Positions 52,501 through 64,000 of a stretch of DNA of 64,000 nt are shown here, in pieces. The DNA lies in assembly GCA_013399115.1 (NCBI GenBank), contig VXAA01005174.1:684-64683 (forward strand), written 5' to 3'. Made by a program: the position numbers and the translations under genes. The notes under the pieces were generated by a model. That model did no database searches, had not been told where the DNA came from, and saw only the letters and a list, made by a program, of their open reading frames with translations. Origin of the DNA: Anseranas semipalmata (Eukaryota; Chordata; Aves; Anseriformes; Anseranatidae). Numbering within the stretch: the stretch's first letter is position 1; each line of letters begins with the position of its first letter.

Positions 52501-55500
52501 GTTCGTAAGTCACTCCTACCACAGCAGGTAAGGGATCCTCTACACGAGATAAACTCTCCTTGTCATGGTTCTGAAAGAGTTCAGGATGATGTCTTTCTAC
52601 TTCACACATGTAAACAGCTTAAAAAAAAAAAAGAAAAAAGGAAAAGGAAAAGAAATAAGGTTTTTCTTGAGTTTATTCATATTAAATGGAAAAAAATATA
52701 TAGAACACAGAATTTTTGCCTGGGAATTTACAAACATCAGAGCATCTCAGAGCAGCAAGTATTCAGTTGTGTTACCTATTACAATTATCACACGCTGAAA
52801 ATGGAACGTAAGAGAACAAAGGCTCTCTTGCCACTTCTGTAAAATTATTCTTTGAGCTCTATTTGTGCTTATATCATCTGGAATGAGTGCATGCACACCT
52901 TAAAAAATAAAAATAAAAAATAAAAAAAGAAGCTAGTTCATCCAAGAAGTCTACATCCCTGAAGCTCCAAACAGCTTCCATTTGTTGGGCAATGTGGATA
53001 TCAGGATTTAATTTAAACTATGCAATTATTTTGCAGGAAAGTTGGGTTGTACATTATGTACCATGTGCACAATGATGAGTCTTTCAGCCTGTCAACTCAG
53101 CTGTTATTTAGAAAGAGTATGAAAAGCATGTATGTTTGTTTGAAAAAAAAAAATCCTCTTTTGAACATATAGTTCCTTACACAGATTCCTGTGTGGAGTT
53201 TGAGAAAGACTTCTTGAATTAATCTACAAACAGCTGCCGTTGTAATGCACTCCCCTAAAGAAAGTGCAAATGCCAGATTTAGTCCTCATTTAAGCAAAAC
53301 CTCTCACTGATGTCAGCAGAAATTTTGCCTGAGTTAGAACTGCAGGACTGGATGTAAACACACAAAGAATCATTGTTGACAATCCCAGATCACTGTAACT
53401 TCAATTTACAGGTATAATTCCAGCCGTTTCTTCTTTGAAGTGTCATGTCCTCTTGTTTTTCTTGAAAGGTTACTATGAGGGTGTTACAAAACACCCTAAA
53501 CAGAACTATTTTAAAATTTGAAATTATTTTTATTCCATTAAAATATTTTATATCTATATTTCATGTATGTGTAACCTGGTTTTCAAATGAGCTCATCTTA
53601 TTTCCCCTTCTAAATCTTATACAGCTGGCATATAAAAAGAGCTCAAGTTCAATGGACAACCTTTTGTTCTTCCAGTTACAGCATCTACCTCATTATTTCT
53701 TAAAACTGTGGTACACAACAGGATCCCTCAAGAAATGTTGTAGCAGAGAAGTGAAGTACCACTGTGACGACTTCTCAAGCACTTTCTATATCCCAGAAAT
53801 TGGTTCCTAGGCATCTTCTATAAGACTTCTTGTAACAACTCAGAAGGGGTGTACAGAAGATCAGCACTTCGGGGAGCTGTCTAAATAGATGGCTGTCAGT
53901 CTAAATAGAAACATGAAGTGCAGAAGAGTGTCCAAAAATTCATCTTTGTCCAGAACTCAAAACTTTCAAAGCTGTTTGTAGTAGGTGCAGCTAGGCCCTT
54001 GAGATGCAAACATTTAAAGAAAAGAGCCTCCATTTTTTAGTTGAAAGACATGAGTAGAGCTCAGTTTTCTTCTTAAGGAGGAGGAAATAAAGTATTCCAT
54101 GCAGAGTCTGAGGGACAGATCCTTGAAGGGTACGTATTGTCAATAACCCAAAAACTTTTAAAAGCTATGACAATTATCATAAATGACGACTACCTCCATG
54201 ATCTCTCTGAGATGAACCAAATACTCTTAAGATTGTATTGCCTTGTCAGTACTGACGGATCTTTGTCAGTAAATACGAAAAGGAATAAAGCATACATTCC
54301 AGTAAAGGACTTAGGAACCAAACCAGGATGCAGGTAAGAGTGTGGGAATGGAAATATGAAACTGTGATTACAGTAACTCTCTGTTGTAAGTCTGCTGAAT
54401 CCCTGAAACCCATCCTGTCATTCCAGGAGGCACCTGCCATTCTCCTTCTCCCCCAGCACAACTGGGCTCCATGGGGATCAAAGTTACATTCCTAGAAGGA
54501 CCCAGTCCAGAAGTCCTCTTCAGAGCAAAACCCTGGAACACTCAAAGCACACTAACAGCTCTTCTCTGTAGATAAAGAAGAGAACAAGCAGTACTAGTCA
54601 CTGCTTTAAGAGTCCAAAAATTAGAGTGTTCACTATGGAATCAAGTAAGAATTCATTATCACCAAGCTTGGAAAGTTTCAGACTCAATTTCACTCTCATA
54701 TAAAAGCAAAGCCTAGAAGACCAAGCTGCCTGCTAATATCAGGGAACAGAGGAGTCCCCCATATCTCTCCTGAAGGTGGGAAACTGCACAATTGATATGT
54801 CAGGGCACATAAAGGCATGGATGAAGCATCAGCCTGTGGTCTATTGGCTAGGGCATGCTCTACAGATGGAAACCTGAGGCCTTCCTCTTCTTCATCACAG
54901 GTTGTCAGCTTACAGCAAACGCATAAAGAGCTCAGATAGCACAAAACAGAATCCAGAACTTGGCTTCCAGCACTGTCACCCACCCACTGGTGCTGCATCT
55001 GATTGCTCTCTCTTGTCTTCCAATGGCTTACGCTACTTTGGTCAGAAAGAGCCACTTCATCATCACCAGGCAGCCTCCTCCATCACCAGATATACACATG
55101 CAACGAGCAGCAGTGCATTGAGGACTCAACCAACCATCTAGTGTTCATTAAGCATCTTGACTAACTACCCTGGAGCCGCCCAGCTATAAGGAGTCTCAGA
55201 GTGGAAACTCCAGCAGAATTGAGGTACTTGCCTTTCTTTCTGCAAATGTGGGACAAAGGAAAGACAGCTCAACTGAACTGGTCAAATAAAATGGTAACAG
55301 TTATTCAAAGCAGTCTTTTTAGATGACTCGTGCAGGGAGTTGTTTGCTCTTGCTAAAGAGAATAAAGTAACAGCCTGGACTTGGAGGGGTTAGTGGGGTT
55401 TAGCTGACTGGGGAACATGCTAGCTTCCATTTAAACTTCTGATTTCTCTTTGATTGCACCAGTGTTTAGTATCTCCTGAAACAGAACATGGCTTATGACT

Positions 55501-57506
55501 CAAATCTTTGATACTGCTCACTTTGAGTCAATGCAAAAACAGACATCACAATCCATTGAAAGGAAATTATGCTTAGAGTGAAAAAAACAGAGCACATGTT
55601 CATAGGTACTAACCCTAGCCTTACCCCAGAACATGTAATTTTACTATATTTGAAAATGTGTGGTTGATTAACTGCTATAATGAGCATTGCCTAAGACCTT
55701 GGCCAATAAGTCACATGTGAGGAACTAATACTGAGATACGTGTGTAACTTTTCATTCTCTCTGCTCTTTCCAAATATCCAATTTTATGATCATTCAAGGT
55801 GGCCTAAGCCTACAGTACACTGAAAAATATAGTCCTGCCTGCCTCACCATAGTTGCGTGCTCCTGCCACCCCTCAAGCCAGCATGAACTCTTTCGGGCCA
55901 GTCAGACAAGCTGCCTAACCCTCAAAATGATCTGTTTGCAGCCATATCAGACCTCTGCTGGGGCTGCATAAGGGCTGGTGCTGCCAAAGGGAATGGGGTG
56001 GGAATGTACGTACAAAGAGGGACAACTGCCTTCAGAAGCAGCACGGACTTAAATGGGAAAACCTGATCGTGACAGCACACCCTCAGGAAAGGCAAGCACA
56101 TATGTCATCCACCACACGTGCAGGGGACGTGCCTGGTGCCTGAGCTGCAGCTGTTTGCTCCCAAGAAAGAGCTGCGTTATCGTCTTCCTGGTGGGACCTC
56201 GACAGGGGCAAGCAATGAGAAGTCTTAGCCTTAACTTCTGCTCTGTGAAACAGGCACCAAGGCAGACAATAACCAGCTGATGGAAATATAATTACAGTGA
56301 TGTGAGTAATGTAGGGGCATTGTTGCATTCACTGAGCTGCTACGGGATGTCTGACTGACCACGGGTCCCTGAGGCCAGGATTCTGAACAGCTCCAGCCTC
56401 TGGAACAGTTTAACCCCAAGAACAATCCAGTCTGTTGAGGCAGATTTGACATTTCCATGGAGACAATATAATGGACATGTCTGTGTTGCTATTATGTACA
56501 TATATATATATATATAGTATATATATATGAATATTTATGTAGGCTTTTGCCTAAGACTGCCTCAAAGAGAGCAACAGCTACATGAGCGATTTGATTCAGC
56601 TGGCAAATAAAAGGCACTGAATTATGGATAAACAGATAAACAAACTCTCCTTATAATAGTCAACATAGCACTTCATGAGAAATACGCACTATTATTATAA
56701 CAGTACTGCACAAAACTGAGTGTATCGATCTCTGTTGGTAAGGGCAGCATGACACCGCCCTAGAAAGTTTTCAATAAAGTCTACCACAAACAGTCTTGAA
56801 ATGGTTTCTTAGCAACAGTCAGTGAAATATCTTGTGAATTTTTTAAATTAACATGCAAACAATATGCGTTTCATTTTTAACATCCACGAAGTAAATATTG
56901 CTTTGAATAGAACTGATACAAAAAGTCAGAAAAATATAGTATATTAACTTAAATTCATAATAATATCCCATAAAATGAAACTATCCACGTATTGATGAAA
57001 AAATAGCATAAACAGTACTGAATTTTTCTCATTTTAAATTTGCAAGTATATAACACACAATAACACAAATTAATTAAAAGAAAAAGGAATATTGTGATTC
57101 TGAATAAAAGCTGCCAACTAAATACTAGATAGGTCAAGCAGGAACTTCAAATAAAGGCAACTTATTGCATGATCATCACAGAGCTGTTTGAAATTTCATC
57201 CAGAAGAGGACAATGACGAGCCCAAAAGCAGAATGTGATGCTACCCCGATCATTTGTTTCATCTGTAATGGAAATTTCCTTGGTTAGAAATTCTGACCTA
57301 CTGAAAAGGGTGGGCTATCGTACAAAGAACAGAATATAGGACAAAGATTCTATCAGCACAGATGCACCAACTTTTAACTGCTAAACCCTTAAAAGCTTGC
57401 TTCACCAGACAGCAAAAGTAAATCTAAAAAAAGAGGATTACCTGGGCGGAACTGCTTCACCACTACAAAGCACTGCCGAGAAGTATTAAAGATCAGGATT
57501 GACACA
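40350..57506 (-). CDS. NUDT14: NUDT14, UDP-sugar pyrophosphatase (partial: last three coding exons)
   Basis: NUDT14 is a cytosolic Nudix hydrolase that cleaves UDP-glucose and related nucleotide sugars (and ADP-ribose) to the sugar phosphate plus UMP, using Mg2+. Three minus-strand exons (57506-57442, 52617-52380, 40590-40350) have GT/AG borders and matching phases. They join to 180 residues, which agrees with residues 43-222 of the human protein as I remember it. Visible landmarks are [18 protein letters not shown], a Nudix box ending [28 protein letters not shown], and a C-terminal Leu-Pro-Lys-Lys before TAA. The introns are about 4,824 and 11,789 bp, both AT-rich. The N-terminal ~42 residues (one or two exons) are not visible and should lie to the right of the window. 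Identification rests on residue-level similarity to remembered NUDT14; no alternative family fits as well. Confidence 0.95.
41636..41854. repeat. Rearranged small duplication around an undetermined base
   Basis: Block A (ATAAATCACACT-TATAGCAAG) occurs at 41636-41657 and 41681-41702. Block B (AAGTGAATTATTTTCCTAAA plus ACCA) occurs at 41655-41678 and 41831-41854. The only N in the window (41679) sits at the A/B junction. The pattern suggests either a partial tandem duplication or an assembly join error. Confidence 0.85.
41866..41950 (-). mobile_element. MIR/L2-type ancient repeat relic, antisense (tentative)
   Basis: CTCTGTGACTTTGAGCAAGC, CATTTCACC and CTATCTCTAAGAAG follow the reverse complement of the MIR core (CTGTGACCTTGGGCAAGTC, ACTTAACC, CATCTGTAAAATG). 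Confidence 0.55.
45459..45484. repeat. Perfect 10-bp inverted repeat
   Basis: AGAGACTTTT and AAAAGTCTCT flank a 6-nt loop inside the large NUDT14 intron. Confidence 0.85.
46192..46248. repeat. Direct repeat, 20-bp block with 37-bp period
   Basis: AGTTTCTGCTTCAAATTCTG occurs at 46192-46211 and at 46229-46248. Each copy is followed by a GTGTACA-type segment. Confidence 0.9.
49320..49346. repeat. Perfect 11-bp inverted repeat
   Basis: CAATTCCAGCT and AGCTGGAATTG flank a 5-nt loop (ATAAC). Confidence 0.9.
49600..50465 (+). mobile_element. Ancient CR1 LINE 3' relic, sense strand
   Basis: Despite heavy divergence the order matches a CR1 3' region: AAGACAAGTTCAAGGTTCTG, GTTTTGAGATAAGACAGGC, ACAACATAATGCCACTGCAA, ACTGTGTTCCACTTTGGGCAC, AAGAAAGAGGCAGACCAGAT, GGTCTATAGAGAAAGCTTAAA and the closing AGACGAGATCCTCCCAAAAC before the terminus. 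Alignment is by recalled similarity to old amniote CR1s. It lies antisense to NUDT14 within its large intron. Confidence 0.75.
52380..52617 (-). CDS. NUDT14: NUDT14 internal exon carrying the Nudix box
   Basis: This 238-bp exon has an acceptor made of an uninterrupted T tract ending TTAAG and a donor CAG|GTAAAT. It contains two bases completing Ala, 78 codons, and AG of a split Arg codon. The start reads AVYMCEVE (AVYAGEVE in human). [12 protein letters not shown] leads into the Nudix box, whose helix reads EEILEECGY and supplies the metal-binding glutamates of the family's REUxEExGU motif. The arginine of that motif is Glu here and Lys in the human protein, so the substitution is a feature of this branch and not damage. 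Relative to the canonical G-x5-E spacing, the loop after the Nudix glycine looks one residue longer, as in human NUDT14. Reading into the intron gives an immediate TAA, which marks the exon end. Confidence 0.96.
52618..57441 (-). other. NUDT14 intron before the Nudix-box exon (4.8 kb)
   Basis: This is intronic DNA bounded by a GTAA donor at 57441 and a TTAAG acceptor at 52618. It holds A-rich low-complexity tracts (52,620-52,660 and 52,895-52,930) and a (TA)n tract near 56,500. The 54,700-56,460 part is somewhat richer in GC. No further exon is recognised. Confidence 0.85.
56496..56530. repeat. (TA)n microsatellite
   Basis: Two adjacent alternating TA tracts split by GTA. Confidence 0.95.
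57442..57506 (-). CDS. NUDT14: NUDT14 internal exon encoding the VKQFRP strand
   Basis: This 65-bp exon begins after a good acceptor (a pyrimidine tract ending CTCCCTCAG) and ends at a GTAA donor. It supplies the last base of an upstream codon, then 21 codons starting V-S-I-L-I-F-N, then the first G of a codon finished in the next exon (G|CT, alanine). It encodes a beta strand of the Nudix core, with the conserved Lys-Gln-Phe-Arg-Pro. Human NUDT14 has DSVTVLLFN and VLVKQFRPA at this place. The exon is too short to stand out as an open reading frame and was found by matching the protein pattern. The exon before it, expected to encode a sequence like SWDFMKTHD, was not found between 57,507 and 64,000. 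Confidence 0.93.
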
Positions 57507-57775
57507 CTGAGGGAGAAGATAAAAAACAAAAGATCAATGCTTTATGAAGGATAAATGCAGGACTATTAAACTTACATCTTGAGAATTTCATTTTAACTAC
57601 ATAAATACGTAGAAGATTTATTACTAGAGCCACAATGCAACAAGATCCTTGACCAAAAACCATCAAGAGGAATAGATAATGGGTCATGTTCCCAAAGCCC
57701 AAATTAAGTCACTTTTGTTTCCTGCCATGCAGATAAAGTAACTCACCAATCAATCCCTTCTCCCCAACAGGAGAG

Positions 57776-57793
57776 AAAAAAAAAAAAAAAAAA
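57776..57793. repeat. Poly(A) tract
   Basis: About 18 uninterrupted A on the plus strand, in a partial NUDT14 intron. Confidence 0.85.
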
Positions 57794-60400
57794 GACCAAC
57801 TCTAGGAACACGGCTCCTAGATAGCAATAACAAGAAAACAATTTCTTAAAACCATTTTCTTCCCTCCTACCAGGGCCATATTAGGACAGTCTAAATTTTA
57901 GGAACAACCCAGCCCTGTTCACAACCAGACTTCTGTATAAGCACGGAGCATCTCCTATCTGTGGCCACTTGCTAGGCCTTAAAAAAGACACCATCCAAGT
58001 CCAATTTTATCCAAATTTAAATCAGAAGGAGTTTTAACTACTACAACATTCTATGTTTTAGAAGTCAGATTTTAATCTTTTCCCCATCCTCCTGGCTGTT
58101 TGAAATAAATGTCATAAGGAAACCAGACAGGCTGAGTATTCAGAGATGCTCAGAAAGTGTGAAGTACTGAAGTTCCCTGCTCTTTTTTTTTTCCAGTAAA
58201 ATTACTCTTAGATTTTACTAAATGGAAGAAAAGAAGGAAGAAAAGAAGGAAAAGAAAGCAGACAAAAGTCTCTCTCCTAAGTTGGTAGCCAATTAAAACC
58301 TGCAAAAACAAGTATGTATTATACTTATTACCATAGTAGCACTCTCTCATTTGTTATGCCTCACTGTATGCAATCGGAAAGTTAATTCATTATTCTATGA
58401 ATTCTACAATAGATTATACTAACAATGGCATATTTGCACAGTTTAGTCAAACTTTCAACTTTCCTTGTAAAAGAGCTGTATATTTATTTTCACTATTTGA
58501 TTTTATAATGAAGTCTCAAGCTGCCAGAGTAACTGCTACTTGATGATTATCAAAAATAATATTAATGTTTATTATAATAATATACAAAGACCAAAACAGA
58601 AGGGGGAAGTCCAGATGTTAACATTTATATTCATGGTTGTTATTCTCTAAGAGCCATACTGCATATTGATGGCTTCCTGCCCCAGGAGATGTCATTTGCA
58701 GGCAATTTTCAAGCAAAGGTTTTAGCCTTTGGAGACACTGGAAGTGAATATTCATTCTGTTTGCAGAAACGGTGGTTCCTTCTGACCTAACCCCAAAGTA
58801 TCTGGGAGTTACAGTGTGGGCTGCTAGAAGAGATGAAGTTAAACCAGAGTCCATAATGTTTTTAAGTTTGCTTAAGTATTATTCTTTGATTTTTTTTTTT
58901 TCCTTTATGTGGCCGTTCCTTTCCCCAGAGCAGTACTGTCCGAGGGTAGACATGGCACAAAAGGGGAAAAGGAATTACTGCTACTGAATATAAATATATT
59001 TTTTGACCATCGTTCCAAGGAAGAGTACATTGCCTGAAACTGGAGACAGCAGCAGTCCGAGTCTAAGGCTAAAGGGAACGGTAGGGACTTCTGAAGGATG
59101 CAGTTGCCCTTTGCCTTTCTTCACACCTACCACCCCAGGCCCAATTTTTCCTTTGGCATGCCTTCTTCAGCATGTCTCATTAAATAACTCATACCAACCC
59201 ATTAAAAATGGCTCAGCTATTAGACATTATTTTTTTTCCTAAGAGTCAATCACTTGAGATTTTTATGGAACAGATGGGAAAATTAAAAACAATCTGTCAG
59301 AATTAAGGAACAAGATCAAATTAAGCTGGAAAGGAGTAGCAGCAAGTTATTACAATTGTCTGCTTCTCACACCATCTTGAGAGGAGAGGGTACAGAAATG
59401 GCACAAATCTGTAGAACTTTCTATTTAATTACTTTTAATTTGCTGAGAGACTGACAAACAATTTTGAACATAAATTTACATTTTTTAGCAAACTGCTACA
59501 CACAAGTTCTAATATTTCTTGTCAGATTTGGAGAGTCACAGAGGAGAAAGTTCAAAATTAAAGCTTCTTAAGATGAGTGTGACCCTACATATACCATTTG
59601 GTATTTCTTATTCCACAAGAAACAATATAACATGAAATATTTCCACAGGTTACTATGCTTATAACTTATGAAAAGACATTTAAAGCTGCATTTGGGAGAG
59701 TTAATTGAGTATTACAGAAAGCTAGGGCAAGATCATTCAATTGATCTAAATGGAAGATCCCCACAGCCAGTTCTTTCAGTGAGTTTCCTTACTGCTGCAA
59801 CAGCCCAAATATATGGTTTCAGTTCTTTGGTCTGGCATATAAGATTAGGAAAGTATTTATCTTCTGGAGTTTTAAATCATCATAGAAAGAATTTATTACA
59901 AAATTATTTCAAAATTACTATTTTTACAGATGATACAGGCTACCAAAAAGATCTATTACAAAAGTGGAGCTGCAAACGCATTTTTTAGAGGTAACGTACC
60001 ACAGGATATTAGTTGAATATTTGATGTTTCAAGTCAATTGCCTTTAAAATAGTACAACTGAACCTATTTTAAAATATTATATATGCAGCTACATACATTA
60101 AAGTGATGAATAAAGAGTAAACACATAAAACAAGCAATTAAAACTTGCACTATGCCTCTGGGGAACTTCTCCACAAATAAAAGATACAGAAGATCAACTG
60201 AGCCTAGCCTGTGTGTTATCAGGGGAAAAAGAAGAAAAAAAAAAAATCACACAAACCCACTGCGGGGGGGCAGAGGGGGAGCTGAATTTCCTAAAAAAGC
60301 AGGAATCCTAGACAAGACTTTAATCGGACACAGACATCAAAGGTTCTAACCTAGCAACAGGCATCAGGTGCGCATGATCCAAAAAGGCGCACAAGGGCAC

Positions 60401-60419
60401 TTTTTTTTTTTTTTTTTTT
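60401..60419. repeat. T19 homopolymer
   Basis: Nineteen uninterrupted T following GGGCAC. Confidence 0.9.
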
Positions 60420-63400
60420 ACAAAGGAAAAAAATAGTCTAATGTAAAAGGGTCAAGGTGGATCTGAAACTTGCTTCCATACTTTAAAAACAAGCTATAAC
60501 AAGTCTTCACAAATGAAACACCGTCCCAGCTTAGACCCACCAACCTTTTCATTCTGGGTAGTAGGTCATTCCTTTTGACATACTCTGCAGCTGTAAATCT
60601 TTGCTGGCTATTCCTCCAGCAGCTGACCCAGGTGAATAGCTGGTGCAAAAGAACAGGTCATTTATGCAAACGCAATGCCACTGAGCCACAGACTGGGCAC
60701 AAGCCTTGCAAGCAGGGAGCTCTTATGGTACTTGCCACCGCTGGCGGGCTTGCGACACTTCTGTAGGCAAGAGGTGGCAACAGTGAACACTCTCCAAAAC
60801 ATGCTCTACGCATCACTCAGGAGCTATAATTTGCTTCTGTAAGACACAGATCACCTCGGAGCAATGAAGGAGCCCTGTCTCCTCTGCGCTGCGTCTCTTG
60901 GAGGCTGCTTTAGGGACTACCACCGAACAGAAAAAATGTGTTAAAAGATGCCACGGGTTTGCACAGTGGCTTCCAGGGCTGGTGATGACCACAGGCTTGC
61001 TCAGCCTTCGGCCCAGCTCCTCCTCTGTTTCCCCCTGCAGTAGCTCCTTCTCCCTTCAGACACACAATACGTCACTGCGCCAGTTACAGCAGGCTTTCTC
61101 CCAGAGAAGGCATGCACGTAAACAGGTTACTGTGCAGTATCGTAGGACACTGTTCTGTCTTTCTATAAATATAGCAACAATTAGTGTAGCCTTAAAATAT
61201 TTTAAGAAAGATAAATAGCTAAAATGTCAGCAAGACATATCTAGAAAAACCAGCTAGCCTGTACTCAGGCTTTTTCTGCACTCATGTTTGCTGAAAAGTA
61301 TGCCTGGTCTTGGTATTTAACACAGCATTTTCTTAAAGGGGCTGAACTATTCAGTCCAAGATCTCACACAGCAGTTAACCATTTGAACTCAAAGAAAACC
61401 CTGACTGAAACAGCTAAGCTTGAGGCTTCCTTAATGGCTATCAAGCTTCCCTAAAATGCCAAAGTCAATGTGCAGAAATTGCATACAGCTCACTCCTGGC
61501 CATCTACAACACAGGAATCCAGAACCTTAATTCCTCTTCCACCTTTAAGTCTCTCATTAAGAGCGAAGACCTCCACCAGAACACATCCTTTAGAGCTGAA
61601 AACACCTCTTATAAGAGTTCAGAAAATGACTCCACTGTGTGCCACTGACCTAGAAAATCATTGCCAAGTTTCTCCTTCCCCCAACACAGTACACCTCTGT
61701 ATTTATTGAACTCACGGTAACTGATGCTTCATGACATTTCAGCTGAGCAGACATGGACAGAGAAACGGTATTACAGCTTCACACCCTCGAGGCTGAGAAA
61801 TGAAGGTGGTGCTTCTAGGAGCAATGTAAAAAACATGGTATCTGACCACAGCAGTTATGAGGTAGGGGACAGACGAAAACTGACATCCTGTTAAAATGTG
61901 CACACGCATATGGACAGACAGAAAGTTAATTCTTTTGAAATACATCCCAGCAATTAAGATCAGCAAATGAGCTTTGCCAAAGCTACGAGAACAGGTACTT
62001 CTTGAGATCCAGTATTAAAGGATGTTATTTTGTTTGCTTTTGGCTGAGGTACGTGATTTGAATGTTGTTGTTGCTTTTTCTGGGGATAGAAATAGAATTT
62101 CACCTTGTAGTCATTGGTTTTGTCATTTTCTGTCTTGATGATTTGTCAGTTGTTGACCTGGCATATAGTTAATCCACAAGCAACTGCTAACACTTACTAA
62201 TTGCTTTTCATGAGACAAACTTTTAAAATCCCTTAATAAAAAGATTAATTCAGCCTTTCATTATTCTTAGATGTGACCTTAATGCATACTTTACAACTGT
62301 GTATTCACAAAATAAGTAAATAAATAAATCACAGTTTAGTAATAGCAAAGAAAAGGACAAGATTCTCTTGTGTTTCTGTGAATGAAATAAGACTCTCACG
62401 ACTGGAGATGGAGCTTTTTAAAGATAATCTTGCACTAATACTATAGTATGCTAAGTAATTGATGGGGTAATAAGGGCAAAGAAACTGACCTTGCTTTAAT
62501 CATTCTAAGAGCAATTTAGGATCTTGTGTAGACGTCTAGCATGGGTATGTGTGTATGTGTGTGTCACACAAAAATTCTGATCAAAACTGAATAATGGAAG
62601 ATAAAGCACCTAAAAAAGACCAGCATTAACATTGAAAGCCAGGGCTTCCCAGCTATTAACCCCAGCTACTTCCACCTACTTTTAAAGGCTAAACATTATC
62701 TCATAATTAGTTGAAAGTATATAATATTATTTGTAGTGCTTAGAAATGATAATCTCATGCACCACAGTGGAGACTCCAGTAAATAACGTTATTTGATTAA
62801 TAAAAAAAGAAAAGGAAGGAAAAGAAAACAACAACAAAAAAAAACAACCCCCCACAACACTATCAGAGCCTGTGGTAATTCAATTGCCATTCTCAAAGAA
62901 AATGAAAATAGAATGGACAATGAAAATAAAAATTCCAAAAAGAAATACAAGAATGGCATGCAAGAATAAAAGCAAGTAATTGATTTATTAAGTCCCCTCA
63001 ACTCTCAGCATATTTGGTATTAAAAATCCCCTTGATACAATCAGAAGAAAATAACCAAATGTAGTGTGCAACCACAGAAGTATTTAGAGAGATGTACTCA
63101 ACTCAGCTGGGGAGCATGTGAATATAGAACATACGTGTAGTATTTTTGCCTTACATGGCTCATAAGGGAGCAAATGGCAAGATTCATGCAAAATGGCAAT
63201 CATTCAAGAAGGAAAGTAAGAAAAAAAATACATCGCTTAGATGTGCTACAATTGTTTTAGCCTTAAAGTATAAATTTACTCTTTTTCTTAAAGCTACATG
63301 AATTTGTTCATACAGAGTTGACAAATTGATCTTTCAAATTATTTTCTATAAAATCTGTAACTCCATCTAGTCTTTTTTAAAATATGACCTTAGAGAAACA

Positions 63401-63481
63401 TCCCAGTTCAAGATTAAAGCATGCTAGTGAACAAGTATCCTTTTCTTTTTCCAAATCAGAAATGACTGAGCTTTCAAATTT

Positions 63482-63517
63482 AAAGAAAGAAAGAAAGAAA
63501 CAAACAAACAAACAAAC
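63482..63517. repeat. (AAAG)n-(AAAC)n compound tetranucleotide repeat
   Basis: About four AAAG-type units pass directly into about four AAAC-type units. Confidence 0.9.
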
Positions 63518-64000
63518 TTGTTTGAGAGCTAACAATCAAAAGTAATTATAAGGGAGGATTCATTCTTCAGTAGGGCCTACTTCATCTTAAGTTATTTCAA
63601 AATTATTTTTGGTGACCACGAGAAAGAAATCATCCACTTCACAGTTGGACGTGTCTGTGAAAATTTACAACATGGTATCTGAAGTGCTGTCTTCTTCCTT
63701 TTATCAGAGAAGCACATAGCCAGAGAAAACAGTCCCTTCATTTTCAGAACAGACATGTAATAAAGCTGTACCCTTTGATTATTCTCCAGTGCAATTCCTT
63801 TAGTTTCCCAGAGCTTTAACTATAATGCAGATAGTCCTGAGATTAAATGTGTGCTTGCACAATCTTTATTGGTTCATTTAAGTCTTCCTTCAAAGCATTT
63901 TACATTTTTTCAAAGGCCAGCACCAACCCAATTGGCTGCTTAAAATGCAGCCTATTACAAAAGCAAAGCTATAAGCTCCTGACAAAAACATTCAGCCTTT

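Larger units (their letters stand above)
57507..64000 (-). other. Partial NUDT14 intron running off the right edge
   Basis: Because the upstream NUDT14 exons were not found, this AT-rich stretch is read as intron. I looked for the expected SWDFMKTHD-type codons followed by a GT donor on the minus strand and saw none. It holds A/T homopolymers (57,776; 60,401), purine-rich low-complexity DNA (58,209-58,262; 62,800-62,850) and an AAAG/AAAC tetranucleotide tract (63,482). A short, diverged exon could have been missed. Confidence 0.6.

Noticed and set aside
60418..60648. 76-codon minus-strand frame as the missing upstream NUDT14 exon
   Set aside because: Its residues do not resemble the expected SWDFMKTHD region and it has no GT donor in the required phase.
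1..64000. CRISPR arrays, operons, prophage or bacterial defence systems
   Set aside because: The sequence is vertebrate nuclear DNA; repeats present are minisatellite, microsatellite and CR1 types with no spacer-repeat structure.
1..64000. tRNA, rRNA or known miRNA genes
   Set aside because: No cloverleaf with A/B boxes or recognised mature miRNA sequence was seen; a covariance-model scan was not possible here.

Overview
The window is eukaryotic nuclear DNA, most likely from a bird. The clearest sign is a CR1 non-LTR retrotransposon 3' end at 37.7-38.1 kb finishing in the diagnostic ATTCTGTGA tail. Older CR1 relics and possible MIR/CORE-SINE relics are scattered around it. There is one spliced gene with long AT-rich introns and no bacterial-style dense coding. 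The species cannot be fixed from the sequence alone.

Only one protein-coding gene is supported: the 3' part of NUDT14 (UDP-sugar pyrophosphatase, Nudix family) on the minus strand. Three exons join in phase: 57506-57442, 52617-52380 and 40590-40350. They give 180 residues, which matches the distance from the equivalent point to the C-terminus in the 222-residue human protein as I recall it. The first ~42 residues are not seen and probably lie beyond 64,000. The introns are about 4.8 and 11.8 kb; 57.5-64 kb is read as a further partial intron.

Layout: 1-150 is a GC/CpG-rich edge running into a degenerate ~35-bp minisatellite (to ~740). From 0.74 to 40.3 kb no coding gene is recognised. This span holds an old antisense CR1 (4.38-6.2 kb), several small duplications and palindromes, CpG-rich patches (11.0-11.5, 30.06-30.37, 32.24-32.65, 36.4-37.3 kb), AT-rich blocks that read like conserved non-coding DNA, a possible TATA-type promoter (25.86 kb) and a younger CR1 3' end (37.7 kb). 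Base composition changes near 38 kb: the left part is mixed to GC-rich, while the NUDT14 side is AT-rich with an ancient sense CR1 at 49.6-50.5 kb, simple repeats, and one ambiguous base (41,679) inside a small rearranged duplication.

In mammals the neighbours of NUDT14 are JAG2 on its 3' side and BRF1 on its 5' side. The left edge could therefore lie near JAG2, but no JAG2 exon was found, so this is inference. I found no convincing new multi-gene system. The most unusual local structure is a 45-bp duplicated hairpin unit with an inverted loop at 32.14-32.23 kb, directly beside an intergenic CpG island.
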